Assembly (NCBI RefSeq): GCF_042679305.1
Contig: NZ_JBHTMP010000020.1
Location: forward strand, 1 to 64,000
Reading direction: 5' to 3'
Source: Micromonospora_H sonneratiae
Lineage (GTDB): Bacteria; Actinomycetota; Actinomycetes; Mycobacteriales; Micromonosporaceae
Length of the DNA: 64,000 nucleotides
Made by a program: the position numbers and the translations under genes. The notes under the pieces are model-generated. The model was not told the origin of the DNA and did not search any database. It was given only the letters and a program-made list of their open reading frames with translations. Shown piece by piece: positions 50,701-58,877 of this stretch (positions are counted from its first letter, which is position 1; each line of letters opens with the position of its first letter).

Positions 50701-51050
50701 AGGATGGCCGCAGCGGCCGACGCGTGCGCGAAGACGAAGACGTCCCCGCTGGCGATCGTGCCGGTGAGCGGGAAGTCGGTCGCGTTGGCGGAGCCGTTGA
50801 AGTGGACCTGGAGCCGGTAACCGGCGGCGGCCAGGTCGATTGCGGCACCGGTGCCGTTGTACAGCTCGATCGCCTTGTTGTTGGCCGAGCCCTCCACGTA
50901 CTCCGAGATGAACAGGTCGGTCGGCGCGGCACCGGCCGATGTCGGAGTCAACCCCACCGCCGCGAGGCTGGTGGTGACGATGCCGGCGAACGCGGTCAGC
51001 GTTCGCCGATGACGCCCGGATATCGGCGGGCGGGTACGGCGCGGGCGCAT
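47745..51050 (-). CDS. Secreted ExeM/NucH-family endonuclease with lamin-tail and Calx-beta domains
   Basis: 1101 aa. A signal peptide (1-42, ending SAGAA) is followed by a lamin-tail domain (about 44-165, DLFISEYVEGSANNKAIELYNG), an Ig-like region (about 210-310), an OB-like region with GFFLQ...DGIYVF, and an endonuclease/exonuclease/phosphatase domain (about 640-1000): VASYNVENLYD, LLLVQEAEDQD, NHYSSGPD, VVLGGDLNVFP and SDHDPQVARF near the end. The last 100 residues form one Calx-beta-like domain (ADVSVVEGNQGG to GTIVNDD). No sortase or membrane anchor is visible, so it is probably released as an extracellular DNase/RNase. Confidence 0.9.
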   Translation of the reverse strand: MRPRRTRPPISGRHRRTLTAFAGIVTTSLAAVGLTPTSAGAAPTDLFISEYVEGSANNKAIELYNGTGAAIDLAAAGYRLQVHFNGSANATDFPLTGTIASGDVFVFAHASAAAAILAEADQTTSVGLFNGDDAIVLRAGDRVVDSIGQVGVDPGSEWGTGLTSTADNTLRRQPSVISGDTDPSDAFDPAVQWTGLATDTFDGLGRHTTGGGPVDHPATLVCGEPLVTSFGTAASREVTATDVDDTIVDLAVTAVVPAPTSGSISRTSVTPADGTGGTARATITASADLAAGSYTVTVTATDAEGTSSTCSLSVQVTKVRTVGEVQGRTLDTESGPADRSPLAPSSGNGTSTDRYDVRGVITQRTLARTSAGADQHGFFLQSRISDRDGDPTTSDGIYVFMGSNTSLIGGYVPTVGDEVVLRARVSEYFNMTQLSGASLVTRLATGLDIATEVEVTDAVPPADLADAERFWERHEGARLRVRSGSGAVTGRDVFASTADAEIWLVDRDDPLLGRADAHAQRVFRDSHPLDNDPSRLFDDGNGQRIMLGSMGVKGVSRDNTTLLPPARTFDRLTTDAVGGLYYSFEKYGVQVEQAAFAAGADPSTNHPPRPADRNRELAVASYNVENLYDYRDDPFDGCDFTGNSGCPGVDPPFDYVPASAEEYAAQLAALADQIINDLHGPDLLLVQEAEDQDICSVSGSTLVCGTTDNADGAPDTLQELALAVAAAGGPAYAAAYDRTGADARGITSAFLYRTDRLSLATVDATDPVLGAAPTVRYRSAGLPANADVQNPKSLNAVLPADVDRSTGVDGSNVYTRAPQVARFSVAATPGGSERFTLWAVSNHYSSGPDRRVGQRREQAAYGAAIVQAIEAGDANARVVLGGDLNVFPRPDDPIATGADPTPSDQLAPLYDAGMRNLWDDLAADAPASAYSYVFEGQVQTLDHLFVNGVLHRDLIEMRAAHINADWPASHEGDGSRGSSDHDPQVARFHSRPALTVADVSVVEGNQGGTPMVFTVEVSRPLSQPVLLCAAALGLTATPGTDFKLFAGCRTLAAGQTSVTFTVSVHGDRRREGNEKLLFTVVGDPALRLGDPLAIGTIVNDD

Positions 51051-51146
51051 ACGGCCTCCACATGATGAGACAAGGGCCTCAGCACGTTAAGGGGTGTCCT
51101 TGGTCGCCGTCTATCCCCAACGGGACACGCCGGTGAATTGCCGGGG

Positions 51147-52169
51147 TCAGCTGTGGGCGTCCAGATGGTGCACCAGCGTCGCCACGTCGGCACCGTACTC
51201 GCACCACTCGCGATCCTGTTGGAAACCGAGTTCCGCGTTGACCTGGAGCATCGCCTCGTTCGCCTGGGTGTTCCAGGTCTGCACCTCGGACAGACCCGGG
51301 GCGGCCGACCGTAGTTCGAGAAGCATCCGCGCCTTGATCGCCCGGTCGATGTTGTGTCCGTGGTGGTCACGGGCCACGATCGTGTCGTACTGGTCGGCCC
51401 GGGTCGGGTGCTGAGCTGGCACGACGACCTCGGTGAGCCCGGCCACCTGACCGGTGGCCTCGTGCACGGCCAGCACTATGTAGGGCTGCATCCCTCGGCG
51501 GTGTAGACAGTCGAGACTGTCCCGTAGCCGCTCCGGATCGAAGGAACTCGGGCGCAGGTCGAGGTCACCGTCGTCGGCGTCGCGTCGTTCCGCCTTGGCG
51601 CGGGCGTACGCCTCGATCAGGTCGTCCGGTGGCCCGCCCGGGAAGAAGTCGACCCGGTATCCGGCGCTGATGCCGGCGGACATCTTCTCCACTGCCGACC
51701 AGTCCACGGTGGGCAGCCGGAGGACACTGCGGGTCTCCAGGAACTCCTGGCTGAAACCGAGGGACTCGTAGAACGCCACCGCCGGGGTGTCCCCGACGAC
51801 CTCGACCCCGATCGACCGGAACCCTTCCTGGTACGCGCGTCGGGCTGCCTTGGACAGCAGTTGCCTGCCCACGCCACGACGACGCACCTCGGGGTGAACC
51901 AGCACCTCGATCACGCCGATGTCGCCGAGCAGCAGCACATGGATGTGGCCGAGGATGCGACCGGACGTCCCGTCGGCGTCCGGTCCCTCCTGGGCGATCC
52001 ACGAGATCCGCCGCTCGCCGGGCATCACCTCGGCGAGGTACTCCCGCAGCGAACTGGTCTGCCATGGGGGATCCTCCGGCAGGTCTGCCGCCAGAGCCGC
52101 ATTGAGTGTGTGCAGCAGCGACTCGATCTCGGCGGACGACGCCGTCCGGGGGTCCCATTCGCGCACCAT
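51147..52169 (-). CDS. Double GNAT-domain acetyltransferase
   Basis: 340 aa with two GNAT folds. The first (about 1-150) has the acetyl-CoA loop VHPEVRRRGVGRQLLSKAARRA and a C-terminal YESLGF. The second (about 190-335) has a weaker version (VVPAQHPTRADQYDTIVARDHHGHNI) and NAELGFQ, and is possibly degenerate. This two-domain layout recalls mycothiol synthase MshD, but the sequence is closer to generic actinobacterial GNATs, so I do not call it mshD. The ATG at 52169 is chosen; a GTG one codon earlier is possible. Confidence 0.85.
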   Translation of the reverse strand: MVREWDPRTASSAEIESLLHTLNAALAADLPEDPPWQTSSLREYLAEVMPGERRISWIAQEGPDADGTSGRILGHIHVLLLGDIGVIEVLVHPEVRRRGVGRQLLSKAARRAYQEGFRSIGVEVVGDTPAVAFYESLGFSQEFLETRSVLRLPTVDWSAVEKMSAGISAGYRVDFFPGGPPDDLIEAYARAKAERRDADDGDLDLRPSSFDPERLRDSLDCLHRRGMQPYIVLAVHEATGQVAGLTEVVVPAQHPTRADQYDTIVARDHHGHNIDRAIKARMLLELRSAAPGLSEVQTWNTQANEAMLQVNAELGFQQDREWCEYGADVATLVHHLDAHS

Positions 52170-52236
52170 CACCCGTACAGCTTGCCGCTTACCGCAGCCG
52201 CACGGAAGTGCCTAGTTCTTCAAGGTGCGTGGATGG

Positions 52237-53640
52237 TTACGTACGGCTGGCGGTACCGTACCTGTTGGCGGTGTCGAAGACCTGCTGCGCGTACGCCTGC
52301 ACGTTGTTGTAGGAGAGGATGGCGTTCCACCAGCCCGCCGCAGTCGTCAGATCACGGTTGCCGCTGCACAGATAGTTACCGGCGGCCAGCGCTGCATCGT
52401 CGATGTCGTGCGGGTTCTTGACGCCGTCGTTGTCGGCGTCGGCCCCGTGGGTCTTCCAGGTGCTCGGAATGAACTGCATCGGGCCGACCGCCCGGTCGTA
52501 GGTCGTGTCGCTGTCGAGGAGGCCCTGGTCGGTGTCGCGGATCAGCTTGTTGTTGTTCTTACCGTTCAGCGGCGGTCCGTAGATCTTGGGCAGGGCCTGA
52601 CCGTCGGGGAAGAGGATGGCTCCGTTGTGCTGGCCGTGGTTGGACTCGATCGATCCGATCGCCGCCAGGGTGGTCCAGCTCAACCGACAGGACGGTGTGG
52701 TCCGGGCGATGACCAGTTCGGCGTACCCGTACGCCTGTAGGGCGGTCGTCGACACGTTGATCCGGCTGCTGATCTGCTGCGCCCAGGTGGCCAGCGCGTC
52801 GGCCGGCCGACCGCCGATGCCCAGACCGGGCGGCGTGGCGCTGGGGGTCCCGCTCGGGGCCACCGGTCCGACCGACAGATCGGGCCCGGGGAGAACCGGC
52901 CAGTCGGGATTCGCCGCGCTGGGGCTGACGGTGGCCTTCGCCCGGGGAGTGGAGGCGGTGGCCGGGACGAGGATCGCGCCAGCCGCCCCGGTCATCGCCA
53001 CGAGCGCCAGCAGCAGCAGCGCCGGCAGGGTCAGCCGCCCGCTCGGCCGTTTCGACCAGTCGCGTACGGCCCGGTTGGTGGCGGCGACCGCCTGGCGCGG
53101 TGGTGGCAGTCGGCGTACGGCGTGCGCGAAGGGCACCCGGACACGTCGACGGCGACCGCCGGTTGTCGGGTCAGTTCCGGTGTCCGGCTTCGTCGGCTGA
53201 TCGCCGTCGGTGGTGGTCTTCGCGGTTTCGTCGGCGGTGGCGACGGTGGTCGTGGTCTTCGCGTCGTCGTCGGTGGTGGTCTTCGCAGTGCCGTCGTCGG
53301 TGGTGGTGTCCGTGGTCTTCGCGGCGGTGTCGACGACGGTGTCGGTGGTGCTGTCGACCGTCGTCGCGGTGGTCGCGGCAGTCTGCCCGACGGGACCGGT
53401 CGTGGTGTCGGTACGGTCGTCGGTCGAGGTGGCGGCAGCGCCGTCCGTGGCGGTTGCCGGCTTCTGGTCGTCGGCCCTGGTGACACTGTCCACCGGGGTC
53501 GCCGGACTCCGGTCAGCCGGAGTCGACTGGCGTACCAGCTTGACACCGGGGTCGGTTGCCGCGGTCGCGGTCGCCCCGTCAGGCGGGGGCGCACCGGGGC
53601 GTAGTCGCCGAACTGTCGGAGTGTCCTCGCCGTCCGCCAC
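52237..53640 (-). CDS. Membrane-anchored lytic transglycosylase-like protein with Thr/Asp-rich cytoplasmic region
   Basis: 467 aa. The N-terminal 155 residues are low-complexity Thr/Asp/Ala/Lys repeats (TTDDGTAKTTTDDDAKTTTT type). A basic region RRRRVRVPFAHAVRR then leads to one membrane segment (about 203-228), a Pro/Ser linker and a C-terminal SLT-like domain (about 285-460) with catalytic-Glu motif IGSIESNHGQHNG, AVGPMQFIPSTWKTHGADAD, DIDDAALAAGNYLC and SYNNVQAYAQQV. Such enzymes cleave peptidoglycan glycan chains outside the membrane. The long intracellular Thr-rich part is unusual and may be a phosphorylation or scaffold region. Confidence 0.88.
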   Translation of the reverse strand: MADGEDTPTVRRLRPGAPPPDGATATAATDPGVKLVRQSTPADRSPATPVDSVTRADDQKPATATDGAAATSTDDRTDTTTGPVGQTAATTATTVDSTTDTVVDTAAKTTDTTTDDGTAKTTTDDDAKTTTTVATADETAKTTTDGDQPTKPDTGTDPTTGGRRRRVRVPFAHAVRRLPPPRQAVAATNRAVRDWSKRPSGRLTLPALLLLALVAMTGAAGAILVPATASTPRAKATVSPSAANPDWPVLPGPDLSVGPVAPSGTPSATPPGLGIGGRPADALATWAQQISSRINVSTTALQAYGYAELVIARTTPSCRLSWTTLAAIGSIESNHGQHNGAILFPDGQALPKIYGPPLNGKNNNKLIRDTDQGLLDSDTTYDRAVGPMQFIPSTWKTHGADADNDGVKNPHDIDDAALAAGNYLCSGNRDLTTAAGWWNAILSYNNVQAYAQQVFDTANRYGTASRT

Positions 53641-53697
53641 CCGTCGAGTATTACCTACTGCGGCGCGAACGTCAGGTCCGGTCGTACCCTAGTTGCC

Positions 53698-53907
53698 ATG
53701 CCCCGGTACGAGTTTCGCTGCCGCTCCTGCGGCGACATCTTCGAGATTGACCGCCCGATGGCCCGGGCAGCCGAGCCCGCGACCTGTCCACAGGGTCATC
53801 CCGACACGGTGAAGTTGCTGTCGACAGTGGCGGTGACCGGCCGGGGCGGCGCCGGCCAGCGACCGGCCGCCGGCGGTGGCTGTTGCGGCGGAGGCTGTGG
53901 CTGCTGA
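53698..53907 (+). CDS. FmdB-family zinc-ribbon protein
   Basis: 69 aa. MPRYEFRCRSCGDIFEI has the first C-x2-C pair (Cys8, Cys11); the second half-site is ATCPQGHPD, with His in place of the usual second Cys. A Gly/Cys-rich tail (GGGCCGGGCGC) ends the protein and may add metal ligands. The family is of unknown function; proteins are small regulators or metal-handling ribbons. It is divergent from the transglycosylase gene, 57 bp apart. Confidence 0.9.
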   Translation: MPRYEFRCRSCGDIFEIDRPMARAAEPATCPQGHPDTVKLLSTVAVTGRGGAGQRPAAGGGCCGGGCGC

Positions 53908-54122
53908 CCCGGCAGCAACCGCCCGGTGCGGCCAGCCGACACGGGCTCGTGCTGGTCATCGGCTGTAACGTCCTGACCCGGTAGTTGACCCCAACTCGCT
54001 GTGTCCGCACGTCGTCACCGGTTAGCACCTTGGGTCGGGCCTGCGCATCCGTTCTTACGATGCGTAACCGCATGGTCATGCGGCAGCATGAACGCGACTT
54101 CCAGGGGGCGGAGGTTCCACGC

Positions 54123-56969
54123 ATGTCGGCACGGATCCGCTTGCCGAGTGGCCTGGTCACTTTTATGTTCACCGACATCGAAGGCTCCACCAGGTTGGCC
54201 CAGATGCTCGGTCCGGGCTACCGCCCGGTGCTGGCCGAGCACCGGCGGCTGCTCCGTGACACGTTGGCCGCGACCGACGGCACGGAACTCCTGACCGAAG
54301 GGGACTCGTTCTTCGTCGCGTTCGACCATGCGGCAGCTGCCCTGGATGCCTGCCTGTCCGCGCAACGGGCACTGGCCAGCGCCGAATGGCCGAGCCCGGA
54401 CTCCGCCCCCCGGGTCCGGATGGGACTGCACACCGGCCATGCCGAACCGCTGGCCGGTGAGTACGCCAGTGCGGAGGTGCACCGGGCGGCGCGGATCGCC
54501 GCCGCCGCCCACGGTGGTCAGGTGCTCTGTTCCGGGGCGACCGCCCGCTACGCCGCCCCGCTACCGGACGGGGCCACCCTGCTCGACCTGGGGCTGCACC
54601 GGTTACGTGGGTTCGACGACCGGGAGCGGCTCTTCCAACTGGTCGCCCCCGGACTGGAACGACAGTTCCCCCGGCCCCGTACCGCCGAGGCCGTTCCGCA
54701 CAACCTGCCGATCCAGGTCAGCTCGTTCATCGGCCGCCAGGAGGAACGGGTCGAACTCGGCCGGCTCGTCGGCGAGCACCGCCTGGTGACCGTGGTCGGG
54801 GCCGGCGGGGCGGGCAAGACCCGGCTGGCCGTGGAGCTGACCAGTGGGGTCGTCGAGGCGTACCCCGATGGGGTCTGGTTCGTCGACATCGCGACGGTGA
54901 CCGATCCGGGCCTGGTGGCGTTCGCGATCGCCGCGGTCCTGGGCCTGCGGCCGGAACCGGGTCGACCGATGGCGGACACCCTCGTCGAGTACGCGGCCTC
55001 CCGGCGGATGCTCATCCTCCTGGACACCTGTGACGCGCAGCCGGCCGCATCCGCCGAGGTCGTCTCCCGGCTGCTCACCGGTGGCAGCGGGGTACGGGTG
55101 ATGGCCACCAGCCGGGAGCCGCTCGGGCTGCCCGGTGAGGTGGTCTGGCGTATCCCGCCGCTGTCGGTCCAGCCAGGACCGGGCGGTGCGCCGAGTGACG
55201 CCATTGCGCTGCTGCTGGACCGTACGGCTGCGGCCCGGGGTGGCCGGCGGGCCGGGATGGCCGAGGCGGCCGACCTGCAACGGGTGGTGACCCGTCTCGA
55301 CGGGCTGCCCCTGGCGATCGAACTGGCCGCCGCCCGGTTGCGGGTGTTGTCGGCCAGTCAGCTCGCCGAACGGTTGGACGACGTGCTGGGGGCGCTGGAC
55401 GCCGGCCAGGACGACCCGCAGCCGCTGCCCGCCCGGGGTCAACGGTGGATCGCCAACCAGCACGACACCGTCGACCTGGCTGCTGCCGCGCTCGGCTCGG
55501 CACCCACGCCTGCGGCCCGGGCCGCGCAACGGACGGCGACCCAGCGGCACGTCACCATGCAGGCGACGGTCACCTGGTCCTACCGGACCCTGGGACCCCG
55601 GGCGGCCCGACTGTTGCGCTGGCTGGCGGTCTTCTCCGGGCCGGTGGACCTGGCGACCGTGGAGTGGCTGCTGGCCGACGACGCGCTCGATCCGCTGTCG
55701 GTGCTGGTCGACAAGTCGATGTTGCAGGCCGAGCCGACCGCCTCGGGCACCACCTACCGGATGCTCGACCCGATCCGGGCCTATGCCGCCCGGCGCCTGG
55801 TCGACGCCGGTGAGGAGCAGGCGGCCCGGGACCGGCATGTCGCGTGGTCACTGAACGCGTTGCAGCGGGCGTACCTCGGGCCGGACGAACGGCCGGTGAC
55901 CCTGTCGCTGTACGCGCTCGATCCGTTGGCCGACGAGCTACGGGCGGCCCTGCGTTGGACGACCACCGGCGGCAGCGCCCGGTGTGGGCTGAAGCTGGCC
56001 GGTGGACTGGACCAGTGGTGGCGCGAGCGTGGGCTGGCCCGGGAGGGGCGGCTGTGGCTCTTCCGGCTCTACGGGCGGATCGCCGAGACGCGTGAGCGGG
56101 TGCCCGACGCGGAGTTGGCGCTGGCGTACCACATGCATTCCACGCATGCCGGCGCGGACGGCGAGTTCGCCGAGGAGCTGCGGTTCTCGAAACGGGCCGA
56201 GGCCGCCGCCCGCCGGGCCGGTGACGACGGCCTGCTGGCCCGGGTGCTGGCCGGTCGGGCCTCGTCGCTGATCGACATGAAGCAGCTGGTCGAGGCCGAA
56301 CAGGTCTGCCGCGAGGTCATCGACTGGGCACACCGTCGTGAGGTCTCCGGCGAGGCGCTCTTCGCTGTCTACAGCCTCGCCGAGTTGCTGTGGCACCAGG
56401 GCCGGCTGGACGAGGCAGCCGAGTTGCTGGGCGCGGCCCGACCGGTGGAGGCGGTCCGTCCGATCGAGCGGGCCCGACGCTCGGTGGACATGCTGCTGGG
56501 CATGGTGGCGCTGGCCCGGGGCGATCTGGTGGCCGCGCACGACCATCTGGTCGTCGCGTTGCGGTCCCGGATGAGTCACGGCTTCCACGGGCGGGCCTGC
56601 GACACGGTCAGCGCGATCGCGGTGCGCTGCGCGGCCGGCGGTGACCCGGTGACGGCCGCCCGCCTGTTCGGCTCCGCCGCGCAGATCCGTGCGGCGATGC
56701 GCCGTACGCCGGGGATGTTCGGCGCCTACTGGCAGGCGGAGCAGGCCAACGTACGGGCGATGCTGGGTGATTCGGCCTTCGACGCGGCCTACGCGGAGGG
56801 TACGGAGCTCAGCCTCGCCGAGGCGGCGGCGGTTGCGCTGGCGGTGGAGCATCCCGACCTGGCCGCCGGTTCGATCCGGTTCTCCGGTGCCGATGCGCCG
56901 GCCCGCCGCAGGAGGGGCACCCGCAGGGATGATCGACGCACCGGTCACCGGAACGAGTCCGCCCCGTAA
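54123..56969 (+). CDS. Class III adenylate-cyclase-domain / STAND ATPase transcription-regulator-like protein
   Basis: 948 aa. Residues 1-170 are a class III cyclase homology domain with metal-binding Asp in VTFMFTDIEGSTRL and in EGDSFFVAF. The transition-state region reads EVHRAARIAAAAHGGQ, so the usual Asn is His and activity may be reduced. Residues about 200-480 are an NB-ARC/STAND ATPase with Walker A GAGGAGKTR, LILLDTCD, MATSREPLG and GLPLAIELAAARL. The rest is a helical TPR-like region. The ATG at 54123 has GGAGG 8 nt upstream. No HTH is visible. Role probably signalling; cyclic nucleotide output unproven. Confidence 0.9.
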   Translation: MSARIRLPSGLVTFMFTDIEGSTRLAQMLGPGYRPVLAEHRRLLRDTLAATDGTELLTEGDSFFVAFDHAAAALDACLSAQRALASAEWPSPDSAPRVRMGLHTGHAEPLAGEYASAEVHRAARIAAAAHGGQVLCSGATARYAAPLPDGATLLDLGLHRLRGFDDRERLFQLVAPGLERQFPRPRTAEAVPHNLPIQVSSFIGRQEERVELGRLVGEHRLVTVVGAGGAGKTRLAVELTSGVVEAYPDGVWFVDIATVTDPGLVAFAIAAVLGLRPEPGRPMADTLVEYAASRRMLILLDTCDAQPAASAEVVSRLLTGGSGVRVMATSREPLGLPGEVVWRIPPLSVQPGPGGAPSDAIALLLDRTAAARGGRRAGMAEAADLQRVVTRLDGLPLAIELAAARLRVLSASQLAERLDDVLGALDAGQDDPQPLPARGQRWIANQHDTVDLAAAALGSAPTPAARAAQRTATQRHVTMQATVTWSYRTLGPRAARLLRWLAVFSGPVDLATVEWLLADDALDPLSVLVDKSMLQAEPTASGTTYRMLDPIRAYAARRLVDAGEEQAARDRHVAWSLNALQRAYLGPDERPVTLSLYALDPLADELRAALRWTTTGGSARCGLKLAGGLDQWWRERGLAREGRLWLFRLYGRIAETRERVPDAELALAYHMHSTHAGADGEFAEELRFSKRAEAAARRAGDDGLLARVLAGRASSLIDMKQLVEAEQVCREVIDWAHRREVSGEALFAVYSLAELLWHQGRLDEAAELLGAARPVEAVRPIERARRSVDMLLGMVALARGDLVAAHDHLVVALRSRMSHGFHGRACDTVSAIAVRCAAGGDPVTAARLFGSAAQIRAAMRRTPGMFGAYWQAEQANVRAMLGDSAFDAAYAEGTELSLAEAAAVALAVEHPDLAAGSIRFSGADAPARRRRGTRRDDRRTGHRNESAP

Positions 56970-56990
56970 CGGATGACGCTACGGGGCGGA
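56958..56990. terminator. Hairpin overlapping the cyclase/ATPase stop codon
   Basis: TCCGCCCCGTA (56958-56968) pairs exactly with TACGGGGCGGA (56980-56990), loop 11 nt. It overlaps the TAA stop and serves the convergent pair with the GH10-like gene (stop at 57003). Confidence 0.75.
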
Positions 56991-57002
56991 CGGTGGTGTT
57001 CG

Positions 57003-58655
57003 TCAGCGGACGAATCGCGGCAGGCTCGGCGCGCTCTCGTTGTAGAGCCGGTCGAGCGTGGTCACCTGGTAGGTGTAGCGCTTGCCGGGCTCGGCGGTGG
57101 CGTCCAGGTAGGACTGTGCGCCGGTGCCGGTGGCCCGTACGGTGGCGACGAGTTGCCCGGCGTCGGCGAGGTCGCAGCGGCCGGGCAGGGTGGTTCCGTC
57201 GAACCGGTAGATGGCGTACGAAGTGGCCTTGCCGAACGGTCCGACGCCGTCAGCCGGCTGCCGCCAGGTGAGCCGGACCCCGTCTGCCTGCCGGTTCGCC
57301 CCGGTCACGACCGGGAACAGCAGCGGCTTGGCGGCCAGGTGCGGCATGGTCGGCACCAGCGCCGGCCGGGAGTAGTGCTCGGCGGCGTAGATGTCGGTGG
57401 CGCCGATCTTGTTCATCCGGATCTGGGTGGCGTTGAAGTGCACGTTGCCGGAGACCTCGGGGTAGTCCCGGTTGAACGTCAGGTGCCGGGACATCTCGGC
57501 CGGGTCCTGCCACGCGGCCGGCTGGCCGGGCTCGCCGATCTTGTAGTCGGCCTGTCCGATGTAGAGCTGCACCCGGGTGCCCCGGACGACCTCGGACCAC
57601 CAGGGCACGAGCTTGGCGTAGTCGGCGACGGCCAGGCCGATGTTCCAGTAGACCTGCGGAACGATGTAGTCGATCCACTCCTCCTTGACCCACTTGCGGG
57701 TGTCGGCGAAGTTGGCGTCGTACGACTGGGTGCCGTTGGTCTCCGAGCCGAGCGGGTCGGCGGCCTTGTTCCGCCAGATGCCGAACGGGCTGACCCCGAA
57801 CTTCACCCACGGCTTGGCTGCCTTGATCTTCACGCTCATCTCCTGCACCAGCAGGTCGATGTTGTGCCGCCGCCAGTCCGCCTTGTTGGCGAAGCCGGTG
57901 CCGTACTGCTCGAAGGTCGCCTGGTCGCCAAAGTCCTGCCCGGCGGCCGGGTACGGGTAGAAGTAGTCGTCGAAGTGCACGCCGTCGATGTCGTACCGGG
58001 TGACGGCGTCCATCATCGCGGTCTGCACGAACTCGCGTACCTGCGGGATGCCCGGGTTGTAGTACAGCCGCGAGCCGGCGGCGTTGACCGGGTAGGCCAC
58101 CGCCCAGTCCGGGTTCTGGCGGACCGGGTGGCCGGGGGCGAGCTTGTTGATGTCCGGGCCGGCGCCGTCGGGCATCGAGATGCGGTACGGGTTGAACCAG
58201 GCGTGGAACTCGAGGTTGCGCTTGTGCGACTCCTCGACCAGGTAGGCCAGCGGGTCCCAGCCCGGGTCCTGGCCGCGTACCCCGGTCAGGAACTCCGACC
58301 AGGGCTCGTGCGGCGACGGCCAGAACGCGTCGGCGGTCGGGCGGACCTGCACGACCACCGCGTTGTGGTTGAGTCGCTGGGCGAGGTCCAGCCAGCCCTG
58401 GTACTCCGCCTTCTGCGTGGCGATCCGGTCCGGTGCCGTGTACGAGGCCTTGGTGGGCCAGTCGATATTGACCACCGAGGCGATCCACATCGCCCGGAGT
58501 TGGCGCTTCGGGGTGGCGGGGTCGGGCTGGCAGGTGGTGTCGTTGGTCGAGGTCGGTGCCGCGGGCGCGGGGGCGGCGCTCGCGGGGGTGGCGGCGACGA
58601 GCGAGCCGAGTAGCGCTATGGCCACCCCGGCGGCTCTGAGCCGATTTGCCTTCAT
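57003..58655 (-). CDS. Secreted GH10-like (GHL10/DUF187, YngK-type) glycoside hydrolase
   Basis: 550 aa. A signal peptide (about 1-27, ending ASA) precedes the GHL10 TIM-barrel domain (about 50-400): QLRAMWIASVVNIDWP, NHNAVVVQVRPTADAFWPS, LEFHAWFNPYRI, YDIDGVHFDDYFYPYP and VKFGVSPFGIWRN. Acidic residues in DGVHFDDY are likely catalytic-site Asp. A C-terminal fibronectin-III-like domain (about 455-550) follows. The family is linked to cell-wall or glycan hydrolysis; substrate unproven. No cellulose-binding module. Strong ribosome site not evident. Confidence 0.92.
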   Translation of the reverse strand: MKANRLRAAGVAIALLGSLVAATPASAAPAPAAPTSTNDTTCQPDPATPKRQLRAMWIASVVNIDWPTKASYTAPDRIATQKAEYQGWLDLAQRLNHNAVVVQVRPTADAFWPSPHEPWSEFLTGVRGQDPGWDPLAYLVEESHKRNLEFHAWFNPYRISMPDGAGPDINKLAPGHPVRQNPDWAVAYPVNAAGSRLYYNPGIPQVREFVQTAMMDAVTRYDIDGVHFDDYFYPYPAAGQDFGDQATFEQYGTGFANKADWRRHNIDLLVQEMSVKIKAAKPWVKFGVSPFGIWRNKAADPLGSETNGTQSYDANFADTRKWVKEEWIDYIVPQVYWNIGLAVADYAKLVPWWSEVVRGTRVQLYIGQADYKIGEPGQPAAWQDPAEMSRHLTFNRDYPEVSGNVHFNATQIRMNKIGATDIYAAEHYSRPALVPTMPHLAAKPLLFPVVTGANRQADGVRLTWRQPADGVGPFGKATSYAIYRFDGTTLPGRCDLADAGQLVATVRATGTGAQSYLDATAEPGKRYTYQVTTLDRLYNESAPSLPRFVR

Positions 58656-58877
58656 GCGGTGTGTCCCTTCAGTGGGGCTCCCGGGTCAGGTTGGTCGCGG
58701 CCCGGATTCGGCAACATTCGCCGCCCCGTGTATGCCGCTGGAAGAAAATTTTCACAGGTTACGGGGTGAGCGCAAGACCCCCGTCGGGTACGACCGGACC
58801 GGTAGGTGCGGTTCTCGGGCGATGGCCCACTATGGTGTGCACGTGCAGTCGCAGACGGGGGCGGAGCGGGACGAGAA

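Noticed and set aside
51147..52169. Mycothiol synthase MshD
   Set aside because: Two GNAT domains fit the layout, but the sequence lacks features I could tie to MshD, and the position is away from mshA.
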